64,000 nt of DNA from Amycolatopsis coloradensis (GCF_001953865.1 NZ_MQUQ01000031.1:1-64000); one strand, 5' to 3'; counted from the stretch's first letter, positions 32,124 to 40,737 are shown. The notes: generated from the letters alone by a model not told the origin. Translations and numbers: made by a program.

Positions 32124-32129
32124 TATACT
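32124..32129 (+). promoter_or_regulatory. Promoter -10 of the 32142 regulator with palindrome
   Basis: TATACT lies 12 bp upstream of the ATG. Just before it, GTGATCCAGGTCAC (32109-32122) is an imperfect palindrome with GTGA/TCAC ends. It is well placed as an autoregulatory operator of the XRE gene. Confidence 0.45.
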
Positions 32130-32141
32130 GGGGGCTGGGGA

Positions 32142-32702
32142 ATGTCCGAAGAGCAAGCGGGAAGGCAGAGGCAGGGCGTGGCCGAGGGCAGGATGTCCGA
32201 GCGCGGTGTGTGGAATGCCAAGATCAAGAAGCGGCTCATCGACCTTCGCGCCACGGTGTTGAAGCCGGACGGCTCCGAGCATTCACTGGGGGAGATCGCT
32301 CGGCACGTATCCGCTGCTACCGAGGACCCGGTCTCCCGGCAGTTGGTCAGCAAGTGGTTCAACCCGGCCTTGAACAACCTGCCCACCGAGTGGCAGCTGC
32401 CGCACGTGGCTGCGTTCTTCGCGGTGGCCAAGGAGTTCTTCACCGACGACGAGGCGCACCGCACGATCATGAAGGAGATCGCGGACGTCATCGCGCTGCG
32501 CAATGTGACCAAATACCTCAACGATGAGGACACTCAGGTTCTCCGCCGCGACCTCGGTGACTTCACCCCTGAGCAGGCGAAAAAGATGCTCGCTGCGGTC
32601 CAGCAGATCAAAGCCGAGTCGGACGCCGCGGACAGCGCGCGTGACAGTCGAGCGAAGGCCGTCCCCCTTCCCGCGTTCCGGCCGCCCCGTCGCGAGTCCT
32701 GA
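32142..32702 (+). CDS. XRE/EspR-like regulator
   Basis: This 186-residue protein has ATG behind GGGGCTGGGGA. Residues 30-80 form a helix-turn-helix (HSLGEIARHVSAATEDPVSRQLVSKWFNP), and residues 85-105 (HVAAFFAVAKEFFTDDEAHRTI) match the helix that follows the HTH in EspR-type proteins. The C-terminus is a charged helix. It is followed by an ImmA-type peptidase and a membrane protein, a common regulator-antirepressor-membrane set in actinomycetes. Confidence 0.7.
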   Translation: MSEEQAGRQRQGVAEGRMSERGVWNAKIKKRLIDLRATVLKPDGSEHSLGEIARHVSAATEDPVSRQLVSKWFNPALNNLPTEWQLPHVAAFFAVAKEFFTDDEAHRTIMKEIADVIALRNVTKYLNDEDTQVLRRDLGDFTPEQAKKMLAAVQQIKAESDAADSARDSRAKAVPLPAFRPPRRES

Positions 32703-32760
32703 ACGCGCCCGGAGAGTTCGGCTCCGGCGCCGGGTCGTTCCTCGGTCCGGCGCTCTCCTC

Positions 32761-32777
32761 TGATCCAGGCTGCATCA
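32761..32777 (-). repeat. 17-bp palindrome, copy 26
   Basis: TGATCCAGGCTGCATCA, 59 bp after the XRE gene at the start of an AT-rich gap. Confidence 0.9.
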
Positions 32778-32849
32778 CCGGACGTAGATCAACTGAGCAG
32801 CAGTAAGGCTACCTTGGGTAATCGAACCTCTGTTCTTATTTCGATCGGT

Positions 32850-32865
32850 TGACACGTAGCTGTCA
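32850..32865 (+). promoter_or_regulatory. TGACA-CGTAGC-TGTCA site
   Basis: Five-base inverted arms around 6 bp in the AT-rich leader of the ImmA gene. The preceding T makes TTGACA, a -35 candidate. It is related to the sites at 30985 and 35486. Confidence 0.45.
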
Positions 32866-32912
32866 GGGCGAAACATGCGACATTGAGTGATAACGGTTCA
32901 GCCATTAGAGTG

Positions 32913-32934
32913 GAGCGATACCGCGTTATCGCTC
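32913..32934. promoter_or_regulatory. GAGCGATA-CCGCGT-TATCGCTC operator
   Basis: Eight-base perfect arms with a 6-bp centre, 140 bp upstream of the ImmA gene in the AT-rich gap 32778-33072. It is a likely repressor site for the neighbouring XRE protein. Confidence 0.55.
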
Positions 32935-33072
32935 TTGAGGGCGGCTACTCGTTGCCAATTCTGCTACAACGCTTAGGTGCACTCTTCGTAATTATTGCCC
33001 CATGGTTGCCCTGACTGGCCACCTCGCAGCCTCCGAAGAGTTGTCACCCGTTCGGACGTAAGGGGGATGAAA

Positions 33073-33669
33073 GTGACTTACCGTAGTTATGAGCGGGTGC
33101 GGCCGCCGGTGCATGTCCTGTCCGGCAGCACGGCCAGCGAGGCCCCCCTGCACACCTCGCAGCGCCGTCCGTGCCTGGCACTGGCGGCCTTGGGTCTTCC
33201 GCCGATGTACAGCCTCGACGTCCTCATCGGCGCCGTCGCCGACCGGGTTGACCGACGGATCGAGGTGCGCGCGGCCGACCTCGACGGCGCGCTGCCGTGC
33301 GGCATGGCGGTGGCCACCCCCGATCGGTACTTCATCGTGTATCCGCGGACGTCCACGGTCCATCACCGGACCCACATCATCGTCCACGAGCTAGGGCACA
33401 TCCTTCTGGAGCACCACAAGGCCCTGCCCGACTCGGTCGATGACATGGTCCGCGAGTACGCGCCCATCCTGGCGCCTCACCTGAGCTCCGACCTGATCCG
33501 CCGCCTCCTCGGCCGGACCGTCTACGACAACGACCACGAGCGGGAGGCCGAGGATTTCGCCGGGGCGGTGATGGACCAGATCGGGCACCTCGCGGACTAC
33601 TGGGCACAGCCCCGCGAGGACCCCGCCGTCAACCGGCTGAGGATCCTCTTCGGCGGGACGGCCCGCTGA
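33073..33669 (+). CDS. ImmA/IrrE-type zinc metallopeptidase
   Basis: This protein has about 198 residues; GTG 33073 was chosen because AGGGGG sits 6 bp before it, while an ATG at 33067 has no spacing to that SD. The zinc motif H105-E-L-G-H109 (HIIVHELGHILLEHH) and the acidic helix HEREAEDFAGAVM are those of ImmA/IrrE peptidases, which cleave or displace a partner XRE repressor. The likely partner is the 32142 regulator. Downstream is the membrane protein, 2 bp away. Confidence 0.85.
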   Translation: MTYRSYERVRPPVHVLSGSTASEAPLHTSQRRPCLALAALGLPPMYSLDVLIGAVADRVDRRIEVRAADLDGALPCGMAVATPDRYFIVYPRTSTVHHRTHIIVHELGHILLEHHKALPDSVDDMVREYAPILAPHLSSDLIRRLLGRTVYDNDHEREAEDFAGAVMDQIGHLADYWAQPREDPAVNRLRILFGGTAR

Positions 33670-33671
33670 GG

Positions 33672-34919
33672 ATGGAGGTCCTCACCGTCGTCGCCGCCGT
33701 GCTGTCCCTCGCCGCTGCCGTCGCGAAGGTGCGCGAGGCCCTGCGCGCGGGAGCCGAACGCGCGACGATGCTGTATTTCGCCGGTGCGCTCGGCGGGTTC
33801 GGCGGGGCCATCGGGATTCCCGCGCGGATCATCGTCCTGCCCGGACAGCCGTACCTCATGCCGTGGATCGCGCATTGCTGCGCGATGCTCGGCGCCGCTT
33901 GCCTGCACACCGTCGCCGTCCGGATCGCCGGCGCGCCCACCCCGAGGCCGCTTCTCGGTATGGCCGCCGTGCTCATCGGCGCGGTGTCCCTCGCGACCGC
34001 CGCCAGCGCGAATCCCCACCTCACGGTGCCGGGCGCCGCCGTCGCGGACGGCGACGTTCTGCACGCCACCGCGACCCTGGTCTATCTCTCATATCTGTTG
34101 TGGGCATTGGTCCGCAGCCACATCCTGATCGGCCGGTACGTCCGGCGTGAGGACACCGGAGCCCTGCTCCACCGCTCCCTGACACTCACCACCAGTGGTG
34201 TCACCGTCGCGGTGATCTGGGTCCTCTGGGTCTTCTACGTCCTGTTCTCGGTCTGGCTCGGATCAGGCGGGTTCCCGGCGGTGGCTACGGTGTTCTCGCT
34301 GATCGCCGAACTGCTCAGTGGGGCGGCAATACTGCTGATCACCATCGGCGCCACCTATACCAGCTGGGCGGCACCGGTGACCCGGGCGTGCACCGCTCCC
34401 CTGGCCCGGAGGCTTCTGCGACGGCTCGAACCGCTGCATCAGGCCGTCATCGACGTCCTGCCTGAGCTTGCTCTCCCCGACGATCGGCTGCCGGTCCGGA
34501 TGCGGCTGTATCGGCAGGTGATCGAGATCCGGGACGCGCAGATGCGCCTGCGCCCGCACGTTCACCCCGACGCCGCGCGCCGCGTCGCCGAGGAGAGCAA
34601 GCAGTCGAGGCGCGGCCGCGCGGGAATCTGGATCTCCGGCGGCGATAGCTGGGGAGCCATCCGTGAGGCCGCGGTGCTCGCGACCGCGATTGACGGCTAC
34701 CGCCACGGCCGCCGCTACGACCGCGCGGGCGACGTCCGGCAGCCGGAACCCTGCCCCGGGCTACAGCGCACCACCCTCACCGAGGCCCGCCTCCTCGCCC
34801 GCGTCGCCCGCGCCTACACCGACAACGCGCTCGTCAGGGAGATCCGCGCGGACCTCTGCCGTGACAGCGAAGTCCGCACCCGGCCGCCCGGATGGCGGCC
34901 CCGGGCCACGAAACCCTGA
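33672..34919 (+). CDS. MAB_1171c/DUF6545-like membrane protein
   Basis: This 415-residue protein starts 2 bp after the ImmA stop. Seven membrane helices span residues 1-240 (for example MLYFAGALGGFGGAIGI, LLGMAAVLIGAVSLATAA, GVTVAVIWVLWVFYVLFSV). The C-terminal 170 residues are cytoplasmic, helical and Arg-rich. This order, ImmA then seven-helix protein, is typical of the MAB_1171c-type putative transporters of actinomycetes. The substrate is unknown. Confidence 0.75.
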   Translation: MEVLTVVAAVLSLAAAVAKVREALRAGAERATMLYFAGALGGFGGAIGIPARIIVLPGQPYLMPWIAHCCAMLGAACLHTVAVRIAGAPTPRPLLGMAAVLIGAVSLATAASANPHLTVPGAAVADGDVLHATATLVYLSYLLWALVRSHILIGRYVRREDTGALLHRSLTLTTSGVTVAVIWVLWVFYVLFSVWLGSGGFPAVATVFSLIAELLSGAAILLITIGATYTSWAAPVTRACTAPLARRLLRRLEPLHQAVIDVLPELALPDDRLPVRMRLYRQVIEIRDAQMRLRPHVHPDAARRVAEESKQSRRGRAGIWISGGDSWGAIREAAVLATAIDGYRHGRRYDRAGDVRQPEPCPGLQRTTLTEARLLARVARAYTDNALVREIRADLCRDSEVRTRPPGWRPRATKP

Positions 34920-35410
34920 CCGGCGCGACCAAGCACGGCTTGATCGATCAGCTCGCGCTCGGCTACCACCCCGACTGCGCCCTACCGACAGAGTCGTCAT
35001 AACCTGTTACAGCTGGTCAGCGCGGGGGATGGCCTCCCCGATCGCGTCGTTCACGTCGCTGTCCGGGGTAGCCAGGTTACCAAGAGAATCGCATCCGCTA
35101 CGTCCAGGCAGTCCTGTCGAGTGCGTGCGGTTTCGGTCGCTCGGTAGACCAGTATCCGATCCGCTCGCGTAGCCCGATATCAGTCATTTGCTCAGTGTCC
35201 CGCATCCGTGGCCCGGTGATGTCGCGCTTATGTCGCGGACGAGCGCCGTGGCCCACGCTGATCGCAGGCCCAAGGGCCTTTCCGGCGAGGTCCTCGCTCG
35301 CTCGCGGGCCGTTCCGGGGATTAGCCTCTCCGGCCGACCGGGGCGGAGATGTTGGCGGAGGCCTTCGCCGCTGCCCGTCCATGACCTGGTGATGCCTCTG
35401 TTCAGCTTGA

Positions 35411-35427
35411 TAGTGCAGCCTGGTTCA
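35411..35427 (+). repeat. 17-bp palindrome, decayed copy
   Basis: TAGTGCAGCCTGGTTCA, two changes in the arms. It is the most degenerate recognisable member. Confidence 0.5.
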
Positions 35428-35485
35428 CACCGCCCTTCGGTGGTGTATAACGGCCTATTCGCACGCGCTGTGTGCGGTGAAGTCC

Positions 35486-35513
35486 CTGTGACAGTGAATC
35501 GTAGTTGTCACAG
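35486..35513. promoter_or_regulatory. CTGTGACA ... TGTCACAG inverted repeat
   Basis: Eight-base arms 12 bp apart, 103 bp upstream of the gene at 35616. A further TGTGACAG stands at 36011, beyond its stop. It lies in a 690-bp stretch (34920-35615) with no convincing gene; a decayed 17-bp palindrome is at 35411. Confidence 0.5.
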
Positions 35514-35615
35514 ATAGTGCCTCTGCCGACTGGCTGATTGCTCAGCTGTGAGGTGCACCTGTCACCAGATATGACCGACCGCTGTCTGCAAATAAAGGGA
35601 CCGGAGGCCGAGACG

Positions 35616-35984
35616 ATGGGTTCACCCGTTCGTGACGCATCAGCTCAAAGTACGTTCTTCCTCATGTTGGGACATCAGCCGTTTGACCCGAAGCAGTCGT
35701 TCGCTGAGCAGGTCGACGCCACTCTGTCATCCGCACTGGCTGCGGTGCGCGCACAGGGCTACGGCCCCGAAGATGTGTTCGCACCGATCGACGTGTCCGG
35801 CCGCACCGACGAAGAGGTGGAGATCGTGCGCGAGCGCGTGGCAGCGGCGGGTCTGGTGCATGCCGCCTTGGTCGACGAGCGCCAGCCGCCTCGTCCTGGC
35901 ACGGTAACCAGAGCCTCGTTGGATCCGGAGTCGAACTCGGTCCTAACGGACGCCCGCGCGGCTCGCATCCTCGGCGACTCTTGA
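35616..35984 (+). CDS. Hypothetical protein
   Basis: This 122-residue protein has ATG behind GGAGGCCGAGACG. The core is mixed alpha/beta: FFLMLGHQPFDPKQSFAEQVDATLSSALAAVRAQGYGPEDVF, then VEIVRERVAAAGLVHAALV. It is bounded on both sides by TGTGACA-type sites, suggesting its own operator control. No family is recognised. Confidence 0.55.
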   Translation: MGSPVRDASAQSTFFLMLGHQPFDPKQSFAEQVDATLSSALAAVRAQGYGPEDVFAPIDVSGRTDEEVEIVRERVAAAGLVHAALVDERQPPRPGTVTRASLDPESNSVLTDARAARILGDS

Positions 35985-36081
35985 AGCGTTGATGACGCCT
36001 ATCGATCACATGTGACAGATAGCTCTCACAGGCACAGTCCCGCAGATGCTGCCGAGGGGCGTTAGTTGGCATCCACAGGTG

Positions 36082-36486
36082 CTAGCTGGCACCAGTTCGG
36101 AAGAAAGTTGTTGCCTTGTGCACCGCGCGCTCGAAGCGCTCCTCGTCCAGCGGAAGAATTGCCATCCGGATTGAGTCCGCATGTGCCGCGTCGACCTGCG
36201 CCGCGATCGCCTGATACGCCACCGTCGTGAGCTCGGCGACGTCCTCTGAGGTGGTGCCCGGGTCCACATGGAGCGCGACGGCGAAGGAGATCATCCGGCC
36301 CGGCGTCGGCTGACCGGTACGCCGTGCATAGGCGGTGACCTGCACCTGCTCACCCGGATCGACGGGGATCAGCGCGACGTCTGCGGCCATCGGCACGGAC
36401 GCCACTGTGACCGCGTCGGCGACGAGCTGGCCGAGCGCGGCGACGTCCACGTCGTCAGGACATTCCGCCGTCACCAAGACCGGCAT
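36082..36486 (-). CDS. Hypothetical protein
   Basis: This 134-residue protein starts from ATG 36484-36486; longer upstream readings run across palindromes and look non-coding. It is mostly hydrophobic-polar mixed sequence with VDVAALGQLVADAVTVASVPM and MISFAVALHVDPGTTSEDVAELTTVAYQAIAAQVDAA. A consensus-spaced promoter lies 40 bp upstream. No family is recognised. Confidence 0.6.
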   Translation of the reverse strand: MPVLVTAECPDDVDVAALGQLVADAVTVASVPMAADVALIPVDPGEQVQVTAYARRTGQPTPGRMISFAVALHVDPGTTSEDVAELTTVAYQAIAAQVDAAHADSIRMAILPLDEERFERAVHKATTFFRTGAS

Positions 36487-36528
36487 GACGTGTCCGGTGA
36501 ACTGCGGTTCGGCACCTTGCACCGTGCG

Positions 36529-36557
36529 TATATATCGCAGCCGTAGTAGAAGGGCAA
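36529..36557 (-). promoter_or_regulatory. Promoter for the 36486 gene
   Basis: On the minus strand TTGCCC (-35) is followed after 17 bp by TATATA (-10). The start codon is about 43 bp downstream of the -10. It is the best-spaced leftward promoter in this part. Confidence 0.6.
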
Positions 36558-36659
36558 ACAGGGTCGCGATAGATGCCGACTTCCGGGGAGCCGCGCGCAC
36601 GGCATGAGGGGGGAGGGTTGCCGTGCGCGCGGCGACTGGGCGATCGGGCAGGCGGCCGG

Positions 36660-36676
36660 TGATGCAGCCTGGATCA
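36660..36676 (+). repeat. 17-bp palindrome, copy 27
   Basis: TGATGCAGCCTGGATCA, in the 245-bp gap between the 36486 gene and the diguanylate cyclase. It is inverted relative to copy 28. Confidence 0.9.
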
Positions 36677-36687
36677 CCCGTCGGAGG

Positions 36688-36704
36688 TGATCCAGGCTGC
36701 ATCA
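36688..36704 (-). repeat. 17-bp palindrome, copy 28
   Basis: TGATCCAGGCTGCATCA, 11 bp from copy 27; together they make an inverted pair. Confidence 0.9.
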
Positions 36705-36731
36705 CCGCGCGGGCCTGCGCGGTCGCGGTCT

Positions 36732-38288
36732 CTACATGGCCGTCGCGGTTCGTGCGCGCCTGGGCGCGCACACCCGGTTGCGGCCGTTCTCCTTGGCCCG
36801 GTACACCTCGTCGTCGGCGATCTTCATCGCCTCGTCGAGCGCGGTTCCGTGTTCCGGCATGGCCGCCACGCCGATGGAGACGGTCCGTACTTCCTCCGGT
36901 CGCCGGCGTCCGTCGGCGTCCGTCGCACCGCCCATCACCCACGGATCTCCGCCCGCCGCGCGGGTGATCGGGATCTTCAGGACCTCGACGGCGCCGCGGA
37001 TCCGTTCGGCGACGACGACGGCCTCCTCGATACCGGTGTCGGGCAGCAGGATGACCATCTCCTCACCGCCCCACCGGCACAGCACGTCACCGGCCCGCGC
37101 CGATCGCCGCAGCTCCCCCGCCACGTCGGCTAGGACGTGGTCGCCGACCAGGTGCCCCCAGGTGTCGTTGACCAGCTTGAAATGGTCCAGGTCGATCACC
37201 ATGACCGAGGTCGGCGAGCCTGAGCGTGCCGCGCGGGCCAGGATCTTCGCCGCCTGCTCGGTGAAGGCCTCCGGGCGAAGCAGGCCGGTCCGGCTGTCGA
37301 TGGAGGACGATCGCCACAGATGTTCGAGCTGGTGCATGACGATCGTGATGCAGATTCCGATCGGGGCGACCAGCAGCGCCAGCGGAGGCCAGAGCGCCGC
37401 AGAGCACGTGATGGTCATCGCGATCAGCAGGACGACGACGATCTCGACGTTGTCGCGGACCGTGCCGAACATGTCCAGCCTCAGGAGCCGCCGCCAGTCC
37501 GGCGGCCGCTGCGAGCGCGGCTGATCCCACAAGTCCGAGGCCAGCCCGCGCGCCGCGCCGACCATCACCGCCTGCGCGGCGAAGTAGGCCCCGACCGCCG
37601 CCGCGAGCCCGATACCCACGGGCGCGAGGTCCGTGGTTCCCGGCGTCCAGGACGACACCGGGGTCCATTCGGTCACCGCGTGCACGCTCACGACCGACAA
37701 GCCGATCGAGACCGTCGAGTGGACGAACTTGAACAGCGGTTTACGGGCGATCCACCACCGGTGAGTGCGGACCAGGACCACCAGCGCGATCGTGAGCGGC
37801 ACGGGCAGCAGCACCGCCGCGACGAAGAACACGAGCGAGGTGTGGTCGACGTGCGTGGCGCTGCCATCGCGGCCACGACGACGTTCCGCCGCGACGTTGG
37901 TCGCGACGAGGTAGATCAACGCGCCAAGCGCCAGCCAGCCGAAGTGCTCCCAGTCCGCGCTGGTGATCCCGATCGCGAACGCCCGGGTCGACGCGACCGC
38001 GATCAGGGCCAGGACCACTGGTTCCGCGATCAGGGCCCAGGTGACCGGGCGTCGTCCCCAGCTCCACAACTGCCACATCGAGCGGGGGTGGGTAACGACA
38101 CGGGCGCAATACCCCACCTGTTCCACCACACGAGTGAGACACGTCCACAGGGCAGCCATTACCCTCAGGGCGTTCAGAGAGGCCGATCCTCCCGGTCTTT
38201 CTGGTTCCCGAACCGCGGGACTGCCTACTCGCGGAGGTGGTGACGATGCCATTTTTGCCGGGCCCACCACGACCCGGAATTTCTTCAT
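36732..38288 (-). CDS. Membrane-bound diguanylate cyclase
   Basis: This protein has up to 518 residues; starts at 38252 or 38159 are possible. About eight membrane helices lie in residues 85-320. The C-terminal GGDEF domain (residues 330-510) has the signature G407-G-E-E-M, metal-binding DLDHFKLVND and the usual spacing, so it should make cyclic di-GMP. No EAL domain. Its 5' end lies next to the GDRET peptide genes that run the other way. Confidence 0.8.
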   Translation of the reverse strand: MKKFRVVVGPAKMASSPPPRVGSPAVREPERPGGSASLNALRVMAALWTCLTRVVEQVGYCARVVTHPRSMWQLWSWGRRPVTWALIAEPVVLALIAVASTRAFAIGITSADWEHFGWLALGALIYLVATNVAAERRRGRDGSATHVDHTSLVFFVAAVLLPVPLTIALVVLVRTHRWWIARKPLFKFVHSTVSIGLSVVSVHAVTEWTPVSSWTPGTTDLAPVGIGLAAAVGAYFAAQAVMVGAARGLASDLWDQPRSQRPPDWRRLLRLDMFGTVRDNVEIVVVLLIAMTITCSAALWPPLALLVAPIGICITIVMHQLEHLWRSSSIDSRTGLLRPEAFTEQAAKILARAARSGSPTSVMVIDLDHFKLVNDTWGHLVGDHVLADVAGELRRSARAGDVLCRWGGEEMVILLPDTGIEEAVVVAERIRGAVEVLKIPITRAAGGDPWVMGGATDADGRRRPEEVRTVSIGVAAMPEHGTALDEAMKIADDEVYRAKENGRNRVCAPRRARTATAM

Positions 38289-38333
38289 GCTCTTTTTCCC
38301 CCTTCGCTCACCGATCAGCGCGGGAGGTGATCC

Positions 38334-38363
38334 ATGCCCTCGCGCGGAGATCGTGAAACCTGA
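38334..38363 (+). CDS. GDRET micropeptide gene 1 (9 residues)
   Basis: The ATG follows GGGAGGTGATCC,a near-perfect SD. The frame encodes MPSRGDRET and a TGA. It is the shortest of three tandem frames that all end in GDRET. The codons for GDRET (gga gat cgt gaa acc) differ from those in copies 2 and 3, so the peptide is kept rather than only the DNA. Confidence 0.55.
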   Translation: MPSRGDRET

Positions 38364-38369
38364 CGATTC

Positions 38370-38383
38370 GTTCGGTACCGAAC
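38370..38383. promoter_or_regulatory. GTTCGGTACCGAAC palindrome
   Basis: A perfect 14-bp palindrome between GDRET genes 1 and 2, 45 bp before gene 2. It is a candidate operator or processing signal. Confidence 0.5.
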
Positions 38384-38427
38384 TGTTCCCCTATTCCCGT
38401 TCCTTTACGTTGACTGGAGAAAAACCA

Positions 38428-38487
38428 ATGACGCTGCTCATTCGTGGCGACCGTGAAACCTTCCACCTCGGCGACCGCGAGACCTGA
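38428..38487 (+). CDS. GDRET micropeptide gene 2 (19 residues)
   Basis: The frame encodes MTLLIRGDRETFHLGDRET and a TGA. The SD is TGGAGAAAAACCA. GDRET occurs twice with different synonymous codons (cgt gaa versus cgc gag), linked by FHL. It could be a signalling peptide, a modified-peptide precursor or a small toxin. No adjacent maturation enzyme is evident; an MFS transporter follows in the opposite direction. Confidence 0.6.
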   Translation: MTLLIRGDRETFHLGDRET

Positions 38488-38548
38488 GCGAACCGCCGCA
38501 GTCTGTCCAGTGTGCTCCTTGATCCCCTGTCGTGACCTGGAGAAACCT

Positions 38549-38608
38549 ATGAATATCGTGCCTGGTGACCGTGAAACCTTCCACACGCTCGGCGACCGCG
38601 AGACCTGA
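38549..38608 (+). CDS. GDRET micropeptide gene 3 (19 residues)
   Basis: The frame encodes MNIVPGDRETFHTLGDRET and a TGA. The SD is TGGAGAAACCT. It matches gene 2 over GDRETFH(T)LGDRET with only one added Thr, while the first five residues differ. The spacing of genes 1, 2 and 3 is 94 and 121 bp. Confidence 0.6.
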   Translation: MNIVPGDRETFHTLGDRET

Positions 38609-38618
38609 GAAGTACCCA

Positions 38619-39914
38619 CTACGCGGGTCTCCTGACAGGCTGTAGCAGCACATTGGACCGTCGCCATTGGACGGAACACACTCCTGTCAGGAGTACCCCC
38701 GTTGTGCCCAGGATCGCAACGGCCATCACGGCGGAAGAAACCTCCGCGAGAATACCGGCCGTGAGCGCACCTATGCCCTGACTCGCCCGAAGCAGGGTGT
38801 TGATTAGGCCATTCGTTGTGCCCGCGATTCCCCCGTCGACACGCTCCGTGAGTGTGGCTACGGCGGGTGAGTAATACGTGGCCCCGAAACCGGAAACGAT
38901 GAGGAGGGCCAGGACGACCGCGAGGGAGTGCAGGCTCACCCAGAACGCCGCCAGCGGGATCATGCTCACCAGCGCGAGCGGCACGATCAGGCGCTGTTTC
39001 CGGTCCCCGATCTGCCGTTCCAGCCACGTCGACCCGGCGATGAACCCGACGCAGTCGGCCGCCAGCAGCCAGCCGACCGCCCAGCGACCGGCGCCGAGTT
39101 CGTCGGCGAGCGGCACCACCACGGCGTCCGGCGCCGCCGTGAACCCGATCAGCGCCACGGCGACGACCAGGGCCCGCGTCAGCCCGTCGTGCCTGACCTG
39201 CCGCCCGAACGCGCGCAGCTGCCCGCCGAGTTCGGCGAACGCCCCGAACCCCGTCGACGTCCCGGGCGCGCTCGCCGGCCGCGCCCGTAGCCAGACCCTG
39301 AGCACCACGGCCGCGACGGCGAACGTCACCGCGTCGATCACCAGAGCCCACGTCGTGCCGATCGCGAGTACCACCGCGGCGCCGCCGCCGAGCCCCGCCA
39401 GCTGCCCGACCTCACGGACCAGCAGCAGCCGCGCCCGGCCTGCCCCGTTGAGCGCCATCCGGGCGTCGTCGTCTGGCGCGATCCCATGGTGATCGACCCG
39501 GTAATCTGACAGCACGTGCAGGATGGTCGCGCCTTGCGCGCCCTTGACCGGGATCTGCAACACCGCCACGCACATCACCCCGGCGAGCAGGACGAGCAGC
39601 GGCACCCCGGGAATCGCCATGACCGCGATGATCAGGCCTTGCAGCGTGCAGCAGATCACCATGAGCGCCCGGCGCGGATATCGGTCCGCGAGCCCGGCCA
39701 GCAGCGGGCCGACGAGCAGCGGCGCCAGGAAGGTGGCCGCGTAGGCGGCACCGGCCCAGCCCGCCGAGCCCGTCCGGTCGAACACGAGCAACGCGACCGC
39801 GACTTTGGCCAGCTGGTCGCCCACCGTGGACGCCGCTTCGCTGATCCAGAGAGCCGGAAACTCTCCCGATCGCGGCAGCCTTAGGGCAGACCCCTCCCCT
39901 TGCTGACGTGCCAT
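38619..39914 (-). CDS. MFS transporter
   Basis: This 431-residue protein has ATG behind GGTGGGGATCA. Ten to twelve membrane helices and the family phrase GLADRYPRRALMVICC between helices 2 and 3 are present. It resembles macrolide- or multidrug-type efflux permeases (first helix pair AASTVGDQLAKVAVALLVFD). It converges on the GDRET peptide genes, and a role in exporting them is only a positional guess. The extreme C-terminus overlaps an inverted repeat (38629-38638 with 38684-38693). Confidence 0.85.
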   Translation of the reverse strand: MARQQGEGSALRLPRSGEFPALWISEAASTVGDQLAKVAVALLVFDRTGSAGWAGAAYAATFLAPLLVGPLLAGLADRYPRRALMVICCTLQGLIIAVMAIPGVPLLVLLAGVMCVAVLQIPVKGAQGATILHVLSDYRVDHHGIAPDDDARMALNGAGRARLLLVREVGQLAGLGGGAAVVLAIGTTWALVIDAVTFAVAAVVLRVWLRARPASAPGTSTGFGAFAELGGQLRAFGRQVRHDGLTRALVVAVALIGFTAAPDAVVVPLADELGAGRWAVGWLLAADCVGFIAGSTWLERQIGDRKQRLIVPLALVSMIPLAAFWVSLHSLAVVLALLIVSGFGATYYSPAVATLTERVDGGIAGTTNGLINTLLRASQGIGALTAGILAEVSSAVMAVAILGTTGVLLTGVCSVQWRRSNVLLQPVRRPA

Positions 39915-40091
39915 TGATCCCCACCCTGCGTATTTCGCTTGTCACGAATCGCCCCGCAGCGAGCGTAACCGCGAGTAGGACAACGGTGACTACCATTTAG
40001 GTGATTCACTCTACCGCCCTTGACTGATTACGCACGGTTGCGATCGTAGGGAGGATGCGACCAGATGCGGGGGCCAAACGGGTTACGCCGG

Positions 40092-40108
40092 TGATGCAGC
40101 GTGGATCA
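40092..40108 (+). repeat. 17-bp palindrome, copy 29
   Basis: TGATGCAGCGTGGATCA, the first copy with the CAGCGTG centre that becomes common beyond 40 kb. It lies 6 bp from the stop of the EspR-like gene. Confidence 0.85.
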
Positions 40109-40113
40109 ATCGG

Positions 40114-40686
40114 TCACGTCTCGGAGTCGGACCCGCGGCGTCGCTGAAGCGACCGCAGGAGATCGCCGCCGAGCTGGAGTTCCGGCGGGTCCAGCGTGAG
40201 GGCCACCTCGATGACGTCCCGCAGGTCCGGGCGTCCTGCCAGGGTGCGGACGAGCGCCGCGACCAGTTCGACGTCAACCGGTTTCGTCTTGCGCAACAGT
40301 TCGAGCGCGAGATCGCGAAGCGGACCGTGCCGGAGCGCGGTCGCGGTCTCGATCTGCTTGACGATCTCCTGGGATGCTTTGTCGTCGAAGAAGTACGCCG
40401 GTGGCACACCGAAGAAGTCCGCGAGCGCCTGCAACCTGTCGCGCGTCGGGTTGTCGTGCTGTCCGGACTTCAGATACCCCACGGACTGATAGGAAATGCT
40501 CTCTCCCAGCCGTTCGCTCATCCCGGCGGCGACCTGCCGCAGCGTGAACGGTTCCCCGTCCGGGCGCCGGATCCGCTCGAACAGCACCGTGATCCGCTCC
40601 GCCAGGCTCAGCGGCTGGTCGCTCTCCGCTTCCGCGCTCTCGCCCGTCCTCTTCGTCTCGCCACCCACGACGACATCCTTCCCCAT
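40114..40686 (-). CDS. EspR-like XRE regulator
   Basis: This 190-residue protein starts from ATG 40684-40686 behind GGCGGGA; ATG 40711-40713 is possible. Residues 35-90 (FTLRQVAAGMSERLGESISYQSVGYLKSGQHDNPTRDRLQALADFFGVPPAYFFDD) fit the EspR-type helix-turn-helix, which binds DNA as a dimer and can act as a global or local regulator. Its promoter region carries an inverted pair of TGAACCTAATA sites, so it probably regulates itself. The same site occurs at the transfer operon. Confidence 0.75.
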   Translation of the reverse strand: MGKDVVVGGETKRTGESAEAESDQPLSLAERITVLFERIRRPDGEPFTLRQVAAGMSERLGESISYQSVGYLKSGQHDNPTRDRLQALADFFGVPPAYFFDDKASQEIVKQIETATALRHGPLRDLALELLRKTKPVDVELVAALVRTLAGRPDLRDVIEVALTLDPPELQLGGDLLRSLQRRRGSDSET

Positions 40687-40737
40687 CAGAGTCCCGCCCC
40701 GCCGGACTTCCATGCAGACCCGCCGTCCACCCTGGGA

